Source of the DNA: Gymnogyps californianus | Lineage: Eukaryota > Chordata > Aves > Accipitriformes > Cathartidae | Direction: 5' to 3' | DNA: 64,000 bases | Assembly (NCBI RefSeq): GCF_018139145.2 | Contig: NC_059485.1 | Coordinates: forward strand, 15,561,698-15,625,697 | Part shown: one piece after another, positions 12,646-26,218 of the stretch | Position numbering within the stretch: position 1 is the first letter of the stretch | Layout of the letters: each line of letters opens with the position of its first letter | The notes under the pieces: generated by a model | Database searches by the model: none | Told to the model about the DNA's origin: nothing | What the model saw: only the letters and a program-made list of their open reading frames with translations | Made by a program: the position numbers and the translations under genes

Positions 12646-15285
12646 ATTCTATTAAAAAAATTGTGCCTCAACTAATACTACTATATATAGTTTGTCAACT
12701 TGGCAAACGATGTGCCCATAAGGTGTTTCTTTTTTTCTTTATCAACACAAGGATCTTACTAGGGGTAGCTCTAACTATAATAATTATTATTTTTTAAAAT
12801 GAGTGAAAAGAATCACTGTTTTAATGTAAATAGTTTTCTAACTAATTGTGCTAAATAAGTGGAAAAAAAAATGTACAACCTGAATCAGAGAAAATGTTTC
12901 TTTAGTTGGTTTCCTGCCAATTAACCAGCTTCTGATTTTATTTATACAACGGTATCAAATTACAAACTCTCATAACAGCTGCACACTCATAAAACTTGCA
13001 TATTTCTTTGCTTTTAAGGCAGATTTCAGGGCTGAAATCTTAACTATAACTTAAATGATAATCAAAGTTCCAGATCAAATTGTATCATCACTATATTGAA
13101 ACAAGAAATGAGAGATCCCATGGTATTGCTGAGTTGTTTTAACTTTATCCAAGTGATCACTGTAATGTACTGATGTACTTTAATGTGCTGATCCAAAACA
13201 CAAGGAATTAACATGAACGCATTGCATACACTTAGCAGATTAAGGTCCAGATTCTTTGTTACAGTAAGACCAAATGCTTAAATTTCCTCATTAAATGTGA
13301 AGAACAGTATTTTTTAAATATATTTTAACCCAGTATTATAAAACAGAGAGTGGTATTTTAACAATACATTCAGTAACATCAGCACTAAGCCCTCTAGGTC
13401 TCATTTGCTATAGCTACGCTTTTACCAGGTAAAAACAGGACTACAAGACCACTAATATATCCCCCGGAAGAAAATCATTATATATACACCCTTCTAAAAC
13501 AGAAAGAAAAATACTATTATGTCTTGTCACAGCTGAACACAAACAAAAGAATTATAGTAGTATCTTCCACTAAAATAGAGCTGGTGTCCTTTAAAACATG
13601 TATACTTAAACACAAACATAATTAACTGCTTTTCAACACTCGCTGAAGACTGAAAGGATCCTAAATTGGCTTTAAGTGGTTAGAACAAAATATATTTTCA
13701 TGAAAATGGAAAATACTAAGTGCATTTATAAGATAACTTAATTTGTTGGAAATTCTGATATTTTAGAAGAATTACGGGTGCATTAGTATAAAATTAGAAA
13801 AAAATACTTTTTTTGGTCACTGCTTTTATGTAGTCCTACTTTGAGGTTTTTGTTTAAAACATATGACAGTTTTGTATATAAAGGTTATCCTTAAAAACAT
13901 GAGTCGCACAAACTCTCTCACGCATGATCTATTGTCTCATGAAAGAAGTGTTATAAATCCTAAAGTAAAAATAACGTAATTATTAAAGCAAAATAGAAAG
14001 TTGTTAGGATGACCAATGTTAACTGAAGGAATCCTGATAAAGACAGTTATTTTCCTTTGGAATTTCTGGAATGCTGTGGAATTGCAGTCATAATTGGTAT
14101 ATGTTTTAAAGGATACTTAGTAAAACTGATCGATAATGAAGAACTTTCAAGTAAAATAATCTAAGATCTGCTACCAGTTTTCTTTCCTTGTTTCTGTAGC
14201 TTTAAATTCCCACCAACTATAAAGTATTTCTTTTTGCTGCTTGTGAATTTTTGACTGCTTAAACTGATGAAATATGCAATTTCATCATTGTTTTTAATAT
14301 GTTCAAAATAACATCTAAAACTGTGGCTAATTTCACAATACAAATACTGAAAATCATCATCATTTACACTGTAAATGCTCTTACTGAGCCTAATGATTAT
14401 TAATGATGCAGCCAGAGAAATACAGTCTATAAAATTATGTGATGATATTTAGTAAATTATACCAGGTATTTTCCAACTACTAACATTTTGTTCACTACAT
14501 CAGGCTGGAAAAATCCATTTCTTAACATGGTATAATGATACAGTAAAGCCAACATCAAGTTGATGTTCAAGAGATCGAAATAAGCTTCAGAAAGGCAGAT
14601 CCAGTACAAGGTTTTCGACCGAATACCAGCTGAAGGCTGAGATTATGTATCAGAGCTACTCCACAAAATATTGTCTGTACTGGCCAATTCAGAATGCTAA
14701 CATTTAAAATTTAATTAATGAATAAAGGTTCAAAAGACCAAGTCAGCCCATATCAAAATTATCAAAGACTCTAGAGGACTATAATCAAACAACGGATGAA
14801 GCATACGTGGATCTCCTTCTTTTGTCCTCAGACCTCCTGCAATGCTGAAAAAACTAAACAACAACAAAAAAGCACTTGCAAAATTAGCTACCCAAATGTG
14901 CATGTCTTTTGAAGGCTTCAGTTAACTATACTTTACATAATTCCCATCTGGTATCCTCAAAAGCAAAAATAACAGTATTCTCAGTTGTCACTCATGGCAA
15001 CTACTTTATCAGCAACTGTCTGCTACTTTTAAAGAATTTCAAAGTGCAAAGGGAACTCCATAAAAAAAGAAAAGTACAGAGGGAGCTTTTGATCAGCAGG
15101 TTGATTTCTTCATATGCGAGACTAGTAAAGACCATGAAACATTTTTCAGAGTCTAAATCTGACTATAAAATTATCATGGATAATTCATGCACAATTCTGT
15201 AACTATATAAAAACTTACTCCAATACATATAATATCTAAACCCAATATTTAAATAACAGTACAGGGTAGAAGGAGGCGGTAATGA

Positions 15286-15325
15286 CAGTAAGAGTGATAA
15301 CAGCTACCAGTAAGAGTGATAACAG
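15286..15325. repeat. 18-bp direct repeat, two copies
   Basis: CAGTAAGAGTGATAACAG occurs at 15286-15303 and again at 15308-15325, an exact duplication with a 22-bp period. It is a small local duplication with no evident function. Confidence 0.8.
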
Positions 15326-17234
15326 ATGCAGAAACTCTAATATCCTGAATATGGAGCACACAGGGTATGTGACCGTGAGCCAAAAGCACAGACTGAGATA
15401 GTCACCAGGACAGAACGCGGAGGACAGAAAGCTGAGGTTTCTGTAGCCCAACATCTAGAAACGCCTTTCCCAGTCTAACTTCTTATTGCTCCAAGTTCAT
15501 AAAGTACGTTCCATACAACTGAATTTGCAGGGAAGACCCTCAAAATTCAAGTCATACAAAGGATTTCTGACAGCTGAAAAGAAGCCTCAAAAACTGCATT
15601 TGCGCTTTTGATACACCCAAATAATAATAAAAAAAGCACCAGTGTAAAAGCTCAGAGAGACACTAAGCAATCTTGCTAATCTCTGAAGCTGCTGCAGCCT
15701 TTTTTGCTGAGGTTTTCCATACCCACCTCCCTAGCAGATATTTCAGCTATCCACCACCATTTTACCCATGCTCTCAACTATGTTGTTCTCTACAAAGCAG
15801 TATTTCTTGTCCTAACAACCTTGATTTTTCACATTACTTTATGACAAAAAAAGGGGCTTAGATTTTTTTTCTACAAGATGAAGTAACAACTTTTCATTCC
15901 AGAAATAAAAATCACAATGACTACAAGCCTTAAATCATCTTTCTTTACTAGAGCAGTCATACAATGTCTTTGCTAATGCCATCTCACTATGGATGTTTAA
16001 AACCTTTAGCAAAGAAAAGAAGTTTAAGTATCTTTATCTTTCCTTTATTCTCATTTCTGATTTGGAAACCTAAAAAGAGTTTGCAATCCCTGTTTGTAGA
16101 CATTGCACACTAAAATGACGAACAATGATTTACTTTGTATATTCATAACTTACTGTTTCAGTTCAATTTTGGTACTAAGTAGGTTGTTCTATTTTACTCG
16201 CAAGTCAGTTGTAGGCTTATTAATGACCACAGAAAATATACTGAATAAAAAGCCATGAATATGACTTAAATATAAATGTTTCAAGGAAGAAGAAATTGGG
16301 AAAATGACAGTCTACAACAGTAAAAAGGAGTATTTTTTGTATCTACTTTAGAATATGCCATATGTTTATATCCTCCACTGAAATGTTAGCAATCATGAGA
16401 CTGTGATGATGCCTTAGTTAGCTGCTGTTATACTTTTACAACTATACACTGCGAGAGAGAAATGATTTGTTTATCTGAAACTAGGAAAAATACTTCCAAC
16501 TCTGCACTCAGCAACACCAGACAGGTTCAAGCCTAGAGAGATCAAGTAGACTGGAATGGAAGTTATTCAGAAAATGGTGTTTTGGCTGACTGAGAAAATC
16601 AGTACCTGGTAATTAAGGACATTACAAGCTATTGATAATAACACCACAAACATCATGAGCTGAGATACAGGAGAATAGGGCATGTTCGTCTACGAGAAGA
16701 GTTGTACATGCATGCAGGTAGACCTTGGTCTGGACACGATGTAGGCAAACAAATGCATACGCAGTGAACGTTATAGTAAGAACAGTGGAGTTTCAAAGCT
16801 ATGTTTTAATGCATTGGAGTAAAAGGAGAGAAAAGCAAGATAGTAGGGTTTATATTTGGATAGGAAAAACGTCAGTAAGAAAAGGAGATAACAGAACGGC
16901 CTGTAGAGAAATTGTATAAACTGGGATCCCTAAATGCTGAAGATAGGATACGATAGGAGAGATGGGAGAACAAGCCTCTTGGCTCAAGAGTAATAACCTA
17001 AAAATATAGCTGAAATGTTTCCATATTCTTCAAAAAAAGTACTATAACACACTTGTTAATAAGAAACAAATTACAGTAATGCTATTACTTTCAGCTTTAC
17101 CTGCTGTTACGGTTGCACTAACCATCATAAACATAGAACAAGAGTCGTTCCAAGTCCATGCACCAAAGGCTTACATTTCAAATACTGCCCTGAACAACTA
17201 AAAAGACAAACAAAAGGAAAGAAAATGAACTCAC

Positions 17235-17304
17235 CAAATTCATCATCATGAAAAATAAAGGTCCCTTTCTTGGGAGCTTCTTGGGTTAGGTGAAGCTTCT
17301 CCAT
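17235..17304 (-). other. Candidate first coding exon segment (unassigned)
   Basis: On the minus strand an ATG at 17304 opens 23 codons that run directly into the consensus donor GTGAGT (17234-17229). The translation is hydrophilic and protein-like, with TQEAPKKGTFIFHDDEF at its end. An in-frame stop lies four codons upstream of the ATG, so this would be the start of a coding sequence and not an internal exon. I do not recognise the protein. No neighbouring exon, CpG island or clear upstream acceptor was found. The amino-acid composition is less AT-driven than in neighbouring chance frames, which is why I list it. Chance remains a real possibility. Confidence 0.3.
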
Positions 17305-20300
17305 AGTCCTTTCTTAGCCTATGAGTTCTTTTTTAACCCTCCCTGGTAACTTAGCGAGGGGCAAAGCTTACAATAGAGGAGACAAAAAAGACATGCTTTT
17401 TCTGGGGGAGAATAAAATTAGCACACACTTCTGCAGCACACATTCCCAGCTGCACAACTCTGAGTTGGATCAGGGCTGCAGCTGTCTGTGCAAACGCAAG
17501 CCAGACAGAATCCTTTCAATTACATACAGTATGGCATATCCCAAACATTCAGAAAGTATGTTGAGAACCTGCAATCAAAAAAATCTCAGATGCTTAAATA
17601 TCTGAACAGTTATGTGGCATCATCAATTCTAGAAATCCCTCAGATAAGCAAAGTACATGCCAGAGGTCTATTTGTTAGATAACGCTGGAAGGCTGCTACT
17701 TCAGTCAATTGATAGTAGAGCAAGTAAAGAGATTTGATTAACCCTCTTCTGAAATTCTAGAGAAATTCAGAAATATTGCAAATATTTCAGCATAACCACT
17801 GGAAAGGAAAAGTTATGATGAGACAGGCTCTGGTTCAAAGAAGGTAAAAAAGGTGACAGACGTTCACAGATCTATTAGTGTAACTTTAAGGGTGATATGC
17901 ACCACAGCTCTATAACAGGATAGGACCAAAAAGATCACCGTTCTAGTACTATAGAACAAGTACAGCATAACTTTGTAAGGAACCTAGTGCAACTGGAAAC
18001 TCTCCAGCTATTTCTGAGATCTCTCAGAAATACAGGGATGCTTCTGAATGCTGTAGGTAAGCATGTCAGCAAAAACTTATCTCCATTGGTCTCAGCATGA
18101 TTGGCTCGTCTGTTCTGTCTGGAAGGGACAATGTTCTCCCTTAAACAGCTTCTTTGTGGGCTATTCATCAGAACTGAAGGCATTAATTTCATCCTTTGCT
18201 AAAATATGTTGTCCAGGCAAGAAAGTCTCCCCTAGTCAGTAAAAGGTGTATATAATCTACTATCTAATACAATTCAGCATATGGTGCCTTGCTGCAATTG
18301 GGCCTACTTCAAGCCAGAGGCATACATTGTAAATCTTCTGCAGGACAAACAAGTCAGTGAGAAAATAACTTACAGCAGCTTTGTGACTAAAATTACCCTT
18401 TACATATTGAAAACAGCCAAACAGTAGAAAACTAAAATAGTTGCAATTTGAAATATTATTAGACCTTTAAGGTCTTTTATTTCAAGAAGAAACATTTCAG
18501 AAAATTTTGGTATGCACAGTTTCAACAAACCTCAATACGGTGTATTAAAAAGGCACAGTGAAAGCTAAAAATTCAGTACATTCAGAACACGCACCACAGC
18601 GTTTTGAATTTGGGAGTATGGCCACAGCAAGGCATAGCAAAGGTATGCTTACAGCAAACTGTCTCTGTTTTTTAAAGTAACTGATGCAAATACTCACTAT
18701 TTCTTTTCATTTATGCATTAATGTTTTGCAGCAAAACCAACAGCTGCTTCTGATTATTCACATGAGAAGTAGTTTCCTAAAATTAATACTTAAACCCAAA
18801 AGACATAACTGCTTCATTAATATAACGTGCTTAAAGTCATTAATATTTAAAGTGTGAGCACAGAACTCCAAGATAAGAACATAAAATTGAACTAGAAATT
18901 GAAGTGTCACGTACTCTAAAAAATATTAATAATCTTAGATTTGTAAGACCTATGAAAATACAGAGGAAGCACTAGCAAAAACTTGGTATTTACCTACTCT
19001 TCTGTTTATAATTACTGTGAATCATCATGTCCCCAAACATGCAGTAAAAAGTTGGGTTCATTATACCTCACTGATCTCTCCCTCTGTATAGCCATAAATG
19101 ATGTAGTGTGATACTGGCGTGAGTGCATCTTGCTACTTGTAGACTTGAAGATTCAGATTAGCAGATTTTTCTCAGACACATTTTCTAGCTATAGACACAT
19201 TTGTGTGGAAAAAAACTGTCTGGAAAGATACTTGGATATAAAAAGAATATTAAAAGATACTAAAATAAGTTGTCCTTAGCAAAGAGGCTGGGTAGAGCAC
19301 ATCATGTGAAAGAGACTAGCATTGCTCTTACCATCTGGGGGGGACACAGTTTTTGAAATATAATTGAGAACTTTTAGAGCATTTCATAAATCACTTCATA
19401 TTTAACTTCAGGTGAAAAATACTTGAAGTTCTAAAATAAGCCATTGCACCACTGAAAATGAATTAAGAGCACATATATTCATGAAGTACATATAATGACA
19501 AAATTTTCAAGTCATTGCTCAAATTTCACAGCTAAAAACAATTTGATAAGCTTGTTTATTTCCCTATACAGCATAATTAAAATATTGTCTTATTTAAATA
19601 GTGAAGTGAAAGGAAAAGTGACATTTCATGAATTTTTTTATTCAAATGATCAATAAAATCATTGCACAAAATTACAGTGCAATTGAGCATTTTATTATAT
19701 AATACAAATGTGCAAATATAAAAAAGTCAAAAGCTCTAAGACAATCATATGTAAAAAAAAGAATCTGATTAACTTATTATCTACAAACCTAGCTAAGTTT
19801 TTGTACATTAAATTATCCCAAACACTTAGCTAAGTTTCTATATGTATTAACTTATTTTTCTCATTAGAATAAAGCAGTAAAAAATATTGCTAGCCAGTAA
19901 GACTGAGCATTTCTCTAGGAAAGCAAGCAAAATGCATAGATTCAAAACAAGTTTAAAACAAGAAAATAACTGAATACAAATTTATTTTGCTGATACAATT
20001 ATAAATATTATGAACCCTTGTTACTAAGACAAGACAGTTAACGTTTTTCACTCTTTCACATTATTGAAAGACTGAGTCTAATTTTTTCTATTTCATGTCT
20101 CATTAAGGACAACGTTCTCAGTCTTTTAGTAGCTTAATAAAATATTTACATATCTTCTCATTAGCAAGAAGATGAGTATAAAAAGTTACCTGTCAGAATA
20201 CTAATCTAAAGACATCCCATTCCAATTACTTATTTTTCCTTGCAGAGAACTATAACCTCCTGGACAAACAAAACTCCATCTGCAAAAGCAAAGCAAACAG

Positions 20301-21296
20301 GTCAAAGTCTATTCCAAAGCTATCACTTCCTATCAAAAGTTAGCCTTTTCCCTTGGCATATCAAGATCCAAAAGAGTATATCCGCTCGGAGCAAAAATAG
20401 ATTAAGGTAAACAGACAAAATGTACTCTTATTCCAGAATAAAAATATCAAATATATGCTTAACCAAGAAAAGTGATTGGACTTCACTTTTTTTACCCTAA
20501 ATTTAGAGTGTTGTATATTCTAAAAACTCTAGAATTTTGCTTTAGGAACTATCTTGTTCTTTAAAATTAAACGCACAAGCATCATTCAATAGACAAAACC
20601 AGAAGCTGCTACAGTTTGCTTTTTGTTTTGCTATGAAACTGTTCAGAATGTAGTTCACACTTCTTAATCATTACAAAACTGTATCAGTTTTATTTTTCTG
20701 TAGAAAAAATATTGATCATTTAAAATCAGAGAGAAGAATTTTCTAGTGATTGTTTTTGCATTGTGATTCACTCAAACTATTTCATTTGAATACATATATT
20801 GTAAGAACTATTCTAGAGACAAAGTATCAGAAGTTCTGTGTAAGACTTGATGAGGACTTTTCCAATGGCTTTTTGGTGACGATACCAGTTTCAGTATCAA
20901 AACACCTCACTGGACTATTGCCAAGATTGGCTTCTCAGAGCCAGAAAGGTATTTCTGATCAAAGCTGAAAGGACAACCCAACCCTGGGAGGAGGAGAGGG
21001 AGACACTTGCATCAGAACAATAAACAGCAAATTGACTAGAAAACTTTTCTGGGAGTCTAGAGACTCAAATCCTTACTGAACTTGATTCATACACTGGGGA
21101 ACTTCAGTCTTCTGTACCAAAAATCACTATCATACTCTTAGGCTAGATTTCTCTGGTGATGTTATATTTTTGTGTTAATTTACACTTAGAAAAATATTGT
21201 TTTAAAAGGTTTGCTTTAACCAATATGACAAAAATATGTAGATTCTAAGTGGATGAGAATATTGTTTACAGTCATGTTTAATTCAGGAGGCTTAAT

Positions 21297-21357
21297 GTAA
21301 ATAGTAAAGAAAAATGAAATAGTAAATAGTAAATGGTAAAAAAAGTAAATAGTAAAG
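21297..21357. repeat. Degenerate AGTAAAT tandem repeat
   Basis: The word AGTAAAT or a close variant (AGTAAAG, GGTAAAA) recurs about seven times in 60 bases. It looks like a decayed minisatellite-like array. Confidence 0.7.
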
Positions 21358-22311
21358 CAAAAAGGAAATTAATTATAGTAACACTTCCCTTTTAAGACAA
21401 AAGGCTAGTCACAAACACAGTCAGTCAGAGGAACAGGAATGCAATTGGATAACCTAAACTGAACACTGGGTTTTGCTCATTTGCAGAGCACTCCTGTTTA
21501 CATTTATAATCCAAGGAAAAGAAATAAATTATTCAAAAATTGCCAAAAGCACTGGAAAGTAATACATGTTGGTAATGGAGCCAAAATGATGAACAAAGCC
21601 AAGTTCCATAAATAGCTGAAGCCCATATCTAGACTTGACACATAATGATACAATACCCTGCAGGACAACAGCTGAAGAAGGAAACAAAAATGTAAATAAA
21701 GCTAAAGAACCTCTTTCACACTACAGATGTCCTAAAACAATTAACAGGTCACTATCTGGTTAGTTAAGGAATGATCACTTTAAAGCAACCCTAATCCCCG
21801 TACTTTCACCAGCAGCCAAACGCTCGCTAAAATGACAGAATGTGATTCATATATCGCCAACTTCATTAGCTCATTCTCATTTTAGTCCACCATGTCGGAG
21901 CAACAATCCTTTCACTAATCCCATCAAGGGGAGGTTTTTTTTTTTTAAAACTCCATCTCTCACCGACTCAGATAGGGGAATCAAATACTGAATAATACAT
22001 TCAATGAGTTACTTAATTAGCTGGGTGAAGGTGAAACTGAAACAGCTGAGTCAAATAATGAGATGTCAAGCATAGCAGCTTAGACCAAGGAGGGATTTGA
22101 AAGCATTCTTCCTGACAGAAAGAAAAACACAGTATTTTTCAAACACAGAATATTAAGGGATTTAATCTTTCCATTTCAGTCCCTCCAAAAATATCAGTTG
22201 GGGGAAAAATAGCAAAAATGAACTGACAAGAACAAGGAGAGTAGAAATCATTCACTGTACAGCAAGCATCATTAAATAAGTCATAGTCAATTACCAAGTT
22301 ACCACTGGTTT

Positions 22312-22331
22312 AAAGCAAAGCAAAGCAAAGC
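22312..22331 (+). repeat. (AAAGC)4 microsatellite
   Basis: Four exact copies of AAAGC are followed by an A-run. Confidence 0.85.
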
Positions 22332-25300
22332 AAAAATACCCCAAACAAAACATTTTCTAGAAAAGTTAAGTAGAGAATGCAAAACTATTGCAATGTAGGA
22401 GGATGATTAACCAAGTAGATTTATCCTCATTTAAGGAGAGATTTTATTCTCCAATATATCAAATGGCTCACCAAAATTTTCACTGAGCTGTTAATTAAGT
22501 CTATTTAATTCTCCAGGTTGCTATCCATAGTCATAACATACCTGTTTTTCTGCCCTTAGCATTAGTTGCGGACTCTTGTAATCAGACACTATTTATTACA
22601 GTCAGAACTAGTTAATGAATTCTTGCTTTATTTCCGTGTTTGGACAAATGGCTTGATTTATCCCTGCCCTGCAGTCTCTAAATGATGATTTTGCCAGTAC
22701 AAAGGAGCATAATGTTACATTTTGGCCCATGGGAGTTTTTCCAGGGACTCTGCTCAAGGGACTCTGTCAGAGACCCTGGGTAATGGCAGATATTCAAAAC
22801 ACTTGTTTCCAATGGAGCTGAACAGTAAAGATTGTCCTTATTTAGAAAAATAATAATGGTTAAAAACTGTCAAATGTTACAAAATCATGAGTTGCAACTC
22901 GAAACAAACACGTGGTTAGTCCTCAAACCCCAAATGGATACCTGTAAGATAAACAGAGAAGGTGGTTCGTCTTCTGACTTTAACTCCTCCTCACAAAAAA
23001 ACAAACTATGAAATAATTATAATATATTTTTCACAGACTCCAGTGGATCCAACTGATATTGGCATATCCCTGCACTACGCTGTATAAATAACAGTGCCTG
23101 CGTGTCAGTCATCCTTGCCAAAAATAACTTTACAGTAAAAGCAAAATGGAAAAAAACATATAATGAGTGTCAACAGAAGTGAGTGTGTGTCATAGGATAT
23201 GGGATTCATCACATATATGCAAGTTAGAAGCCACTAAACAGTTATTGAAAAAACCAGGAGAAGTAGTATGTATCTCTTGCTAATTTGAGCAATACTCAAA
23301 CTAGTATTCGACAAATGACAAGCTCTACAATAATAATACTAAGTAATAGCAAATAATAATCCCCTGGGTTATCAGGTCACCCACCATCACTAAAGTTAAC
23401 AGCTGTGAGAGTATGATTGTTTTCTGCAATGACAACTTAATAAATCCAACCTTTCTGGAGTTTGTTCAGTCTGATTCTCCCGCTCTGCACCTACACAGAG
23501 GTCTCAGTTTCAAACATACACTAAATTTACCATGCTTTTTTTTTAAGGACCTGTTCCTGTTAAGTGTATGAGAAGTATTAAAATATTAAATTACAAACAA
23601 AATGGCCAGTTTTAATCATGTCAGAAATGTAGCAATTATTTTAAAGTCTTCACTTAATCTCTTGCACATGTATGCAGATACAGGTTAGGTTATTTTCCTG
23701 CCATTTTACATATTCTTAAGATACCAATACCAGGCAGTTCCATATTACAGTAGTTTTCTGTATTAACTACTACAACAACTAATCTTTGAGAAAATCTAGA
23801 CTTATTGCTATGTGGACTGGCCAGTTAAGGCACAAAACACAATCTGTGGTGGCCCTGTATCTTGAAAGACCTCTTGGCACCACAGTATTTCCCATGGCTA
23901 CCCTGGCCTCTAACTAAGCACTTCATCTAGCTGACATGGAAGAACAAAATACAAAGATGCATGCAAAAAAAATGAACATTAAGTAAATGACCAGTATTCA
24001 TGTCTGCAAGTGAAAAAAAAAACCAGCTGACTTAAATGTCCTTCATAATTCACCAATGTTTATTTGTGTTTGGTTTTGCTGGTTTTTTTTAATTAATACG
24101 TGGAGTTAGTCTGGTGTTTGCCTTGAAAAAGCTTAAGTTTATCTATTGCATTACAAAACAGTCCATCATCTCTCCATATTGCAAGACTAACAGAAGTAGG
24201 CTATGGGGCCAGAAGCCACCCAGTGTTTTAAAGTACACTGATCCTCTTCAGTATACCATGGGAGCCTTTTTCTAGTGGCAAGTACTTTCAGAAAAAGAAA
24301 CAACTTAACGTACACAATACATGTACATTATTTACCTTGCAGCCAGTGAAGTTCACAGAACGATTCATCAAATATAAATAGTAAATATAAATGTAAATCT
24401 AATTTTTTTTAACTTCCACAATATAGGAATAGAAGAACAGTTCTCAGAGTTTAGTAAAATTTGGATTTCATTTTTATTTTGCTTTCTCATTTACAGGCTA
24501 TTTCTGCTATCATTTTTTAATACTTTTTCCATTTACTTCCAGATCTTAAAACACTAAAAATCCAGTAAACAGCCATCTTAAAACATCAAACATTTTGTAC
24601 TTCACAGCTGAATCTCTTTTCTCTCACCTTAATACTGGATATCTATAAATGTCTAAAAATAAAAAGTGTTGCCTTAACAGATCTGCCTTTAATGAGCTAT
24701 GCAACTGATACATGCTTCAGTACGTAGCTGCACATGTAACGTAGAACTGCTTTGGACAGTCTCAGTAGCTATATCTTTAGGATTTCCAGATGCCAGGGCA
24801 AATGCCATACATCTTGAAATTTCAAACATATGGCAAAAACCTTAAGGAAAAAACTGTAGAGTTGCAAAAAATTATAAAAATAGTAGTTACTGCCAAAAGC
24901 AGTAACATTGACAGGCACCGTATTAGAAGAGAATACTAGAATTCAGGTTTTAGCATCTCCCTAGATGACCGTATAATTTTATTAATAAAAGTAAAGACCA
25001 TTTTATATGAAGGACTGCGTAATGGTGAATTTTGGGGTTTGCTTACTTTGCTCTTTTCCTCCTCTTTAAAAACAAGAACATTCCTCAGCTACACTGTTTA
25101 ACTGTCTAGAAGAGAATTGTGCGATGGCATGCTTCCTTGCTTCTTCAGTTACAATAAGAATGTAAAGTTTTGTTTCTTAATTAAATTAATGATGTAAAGC
25201 TGTGTAAAACTTTACCACATCCACAAAGTCAAAAAATATAATAATGATGTAGTGAATATAGTAAAAGTATTCCATACTGTAGGCATTTAACTTAAAGTAA

Positions 25301-26044
25301 ATGATTTCTGATTAGACTCATAAATTACTGAACATGTGCATCCACTAGTTGTCAGGAGTTATCAGATAACATAAACTTTACATGGAATCGGAACTAATTT
25401 CTGCACAGTGCTACTGCAGTAAAGGCTTGCAACAACAATGGCAGACATATCATTAAATGGGCAAATGTAGAAACACAATTAAATTAACTGATAATAATCT
25501 CTCTTCTTCTATCCAGACTCTAATTTAATGCACTTGCAAATGTAATGAGGTTCACTGAGTTGAAAAATACTGTGGAAATAACAGAAACAAGATTAAATTA
25601 ATTGCAAGACATACTGATAAGAAAGCTTGTTTCAAATTATGTGAAGCACATTTCTAAAAGCCATTAAAAGGCTAGTCACATATCATGCACCTTGATGATA
25701 AATAACACATTATAAATTATTTTTTTACCAACTGGAATATCTGCCGTGTTTCATATAAACATATGCTAATTGGTTAGTGTTCTCTCATCTTCAGGTAAAT
25801 AGACATGTGAAAAATGCTTGGGCAGTAAAAAATTAAAATCTGGCCAACAACCAAAATGATTTCTACTCCAACCATTTCCATGCAACTTCACATTATAAAA
25901 TTTAAGATTAAGACGTACTAAATGCATTTATACCTTGCAGCATCTTGGCTGAAAAATCATGTTTTTTCCCCTAAGAAACCAGAATTTAAATTTCCGCAAA
26001 TAGGAATAAAGCATTCATTTTGAATACAAAATAACCAACTCTTA

Positions 26045-26218
26045 GTTCTGCCTGGAAGCCTTCTAGACCATGCAACATCTCTGAAGCAAGATCAAACATA
26101 CATCAACCTCCTTGAAAGATTTTTATTCAATTTTTTTCTTAAAAAACCTGAAGTGACAGGAATTCCACCATCTCTCCAGGTACCCTGTCCAAATACTTAA
26201 CTGTATTTGATGCTTTAA
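26045..26218 (-). mobile_element. Old CR1 LINE 3'-region fragment
   Basis: Read on the plus strand, the segment has the antisense CR1 3' signature: a GAAGCAAGATCAAACATA word, then AAAAACCTGAAGTGACAGGA, then ATTCCACCATCTCTCCAGG, then a CTTAACTGT block. The order and spacing match the untranslated 3' part of amniote CR1 elements as I know them. It is diverged and truncated at both ends, which implies an old insertion. Exact limits need an alignment. Confidence 0.65.

Larger units (their letters stand above)
9120..17234. other. AT-rich unique DNA, no gene recognised
   Basis: Stop-rich DNA with no recognised repeat family. Notable small structures are a 14-bp tandem pair TATATGTTCTTTCT (11880-11907), a G-rich run (12606-12645) and an 18-bp direct repeat (15286-15325). 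An open frame of about 40 codons ending at a GTAAGT near 12158 lacks a clear acceptor and was not called. Confidence 0.6.
17305..26044. other. AT-rich unique DNA, no gene recognised
   Basis: No exon or transposon was recognised. Small simple repeats are present: AGTAAAT-type words at 21297-21357 and (AAAGC)4 at 22312-22331. An 85-codon open frame on the minus strand (17935-18192) resembles nothing known. Confidence 0.6.

Noticed and set aside
17935..18192. 85-codon minus-strand frame rich in Arg and Ser
   Set aside because: No homology recognised, no splice or start context, and within chance expectation for this window size.
20245..20298. Exon-like segment after TTTCCTTGCAG
   Set aside because: The acceptor is good, but the only possible donor (GTCAAA) is poor and the translation is low-complexity.
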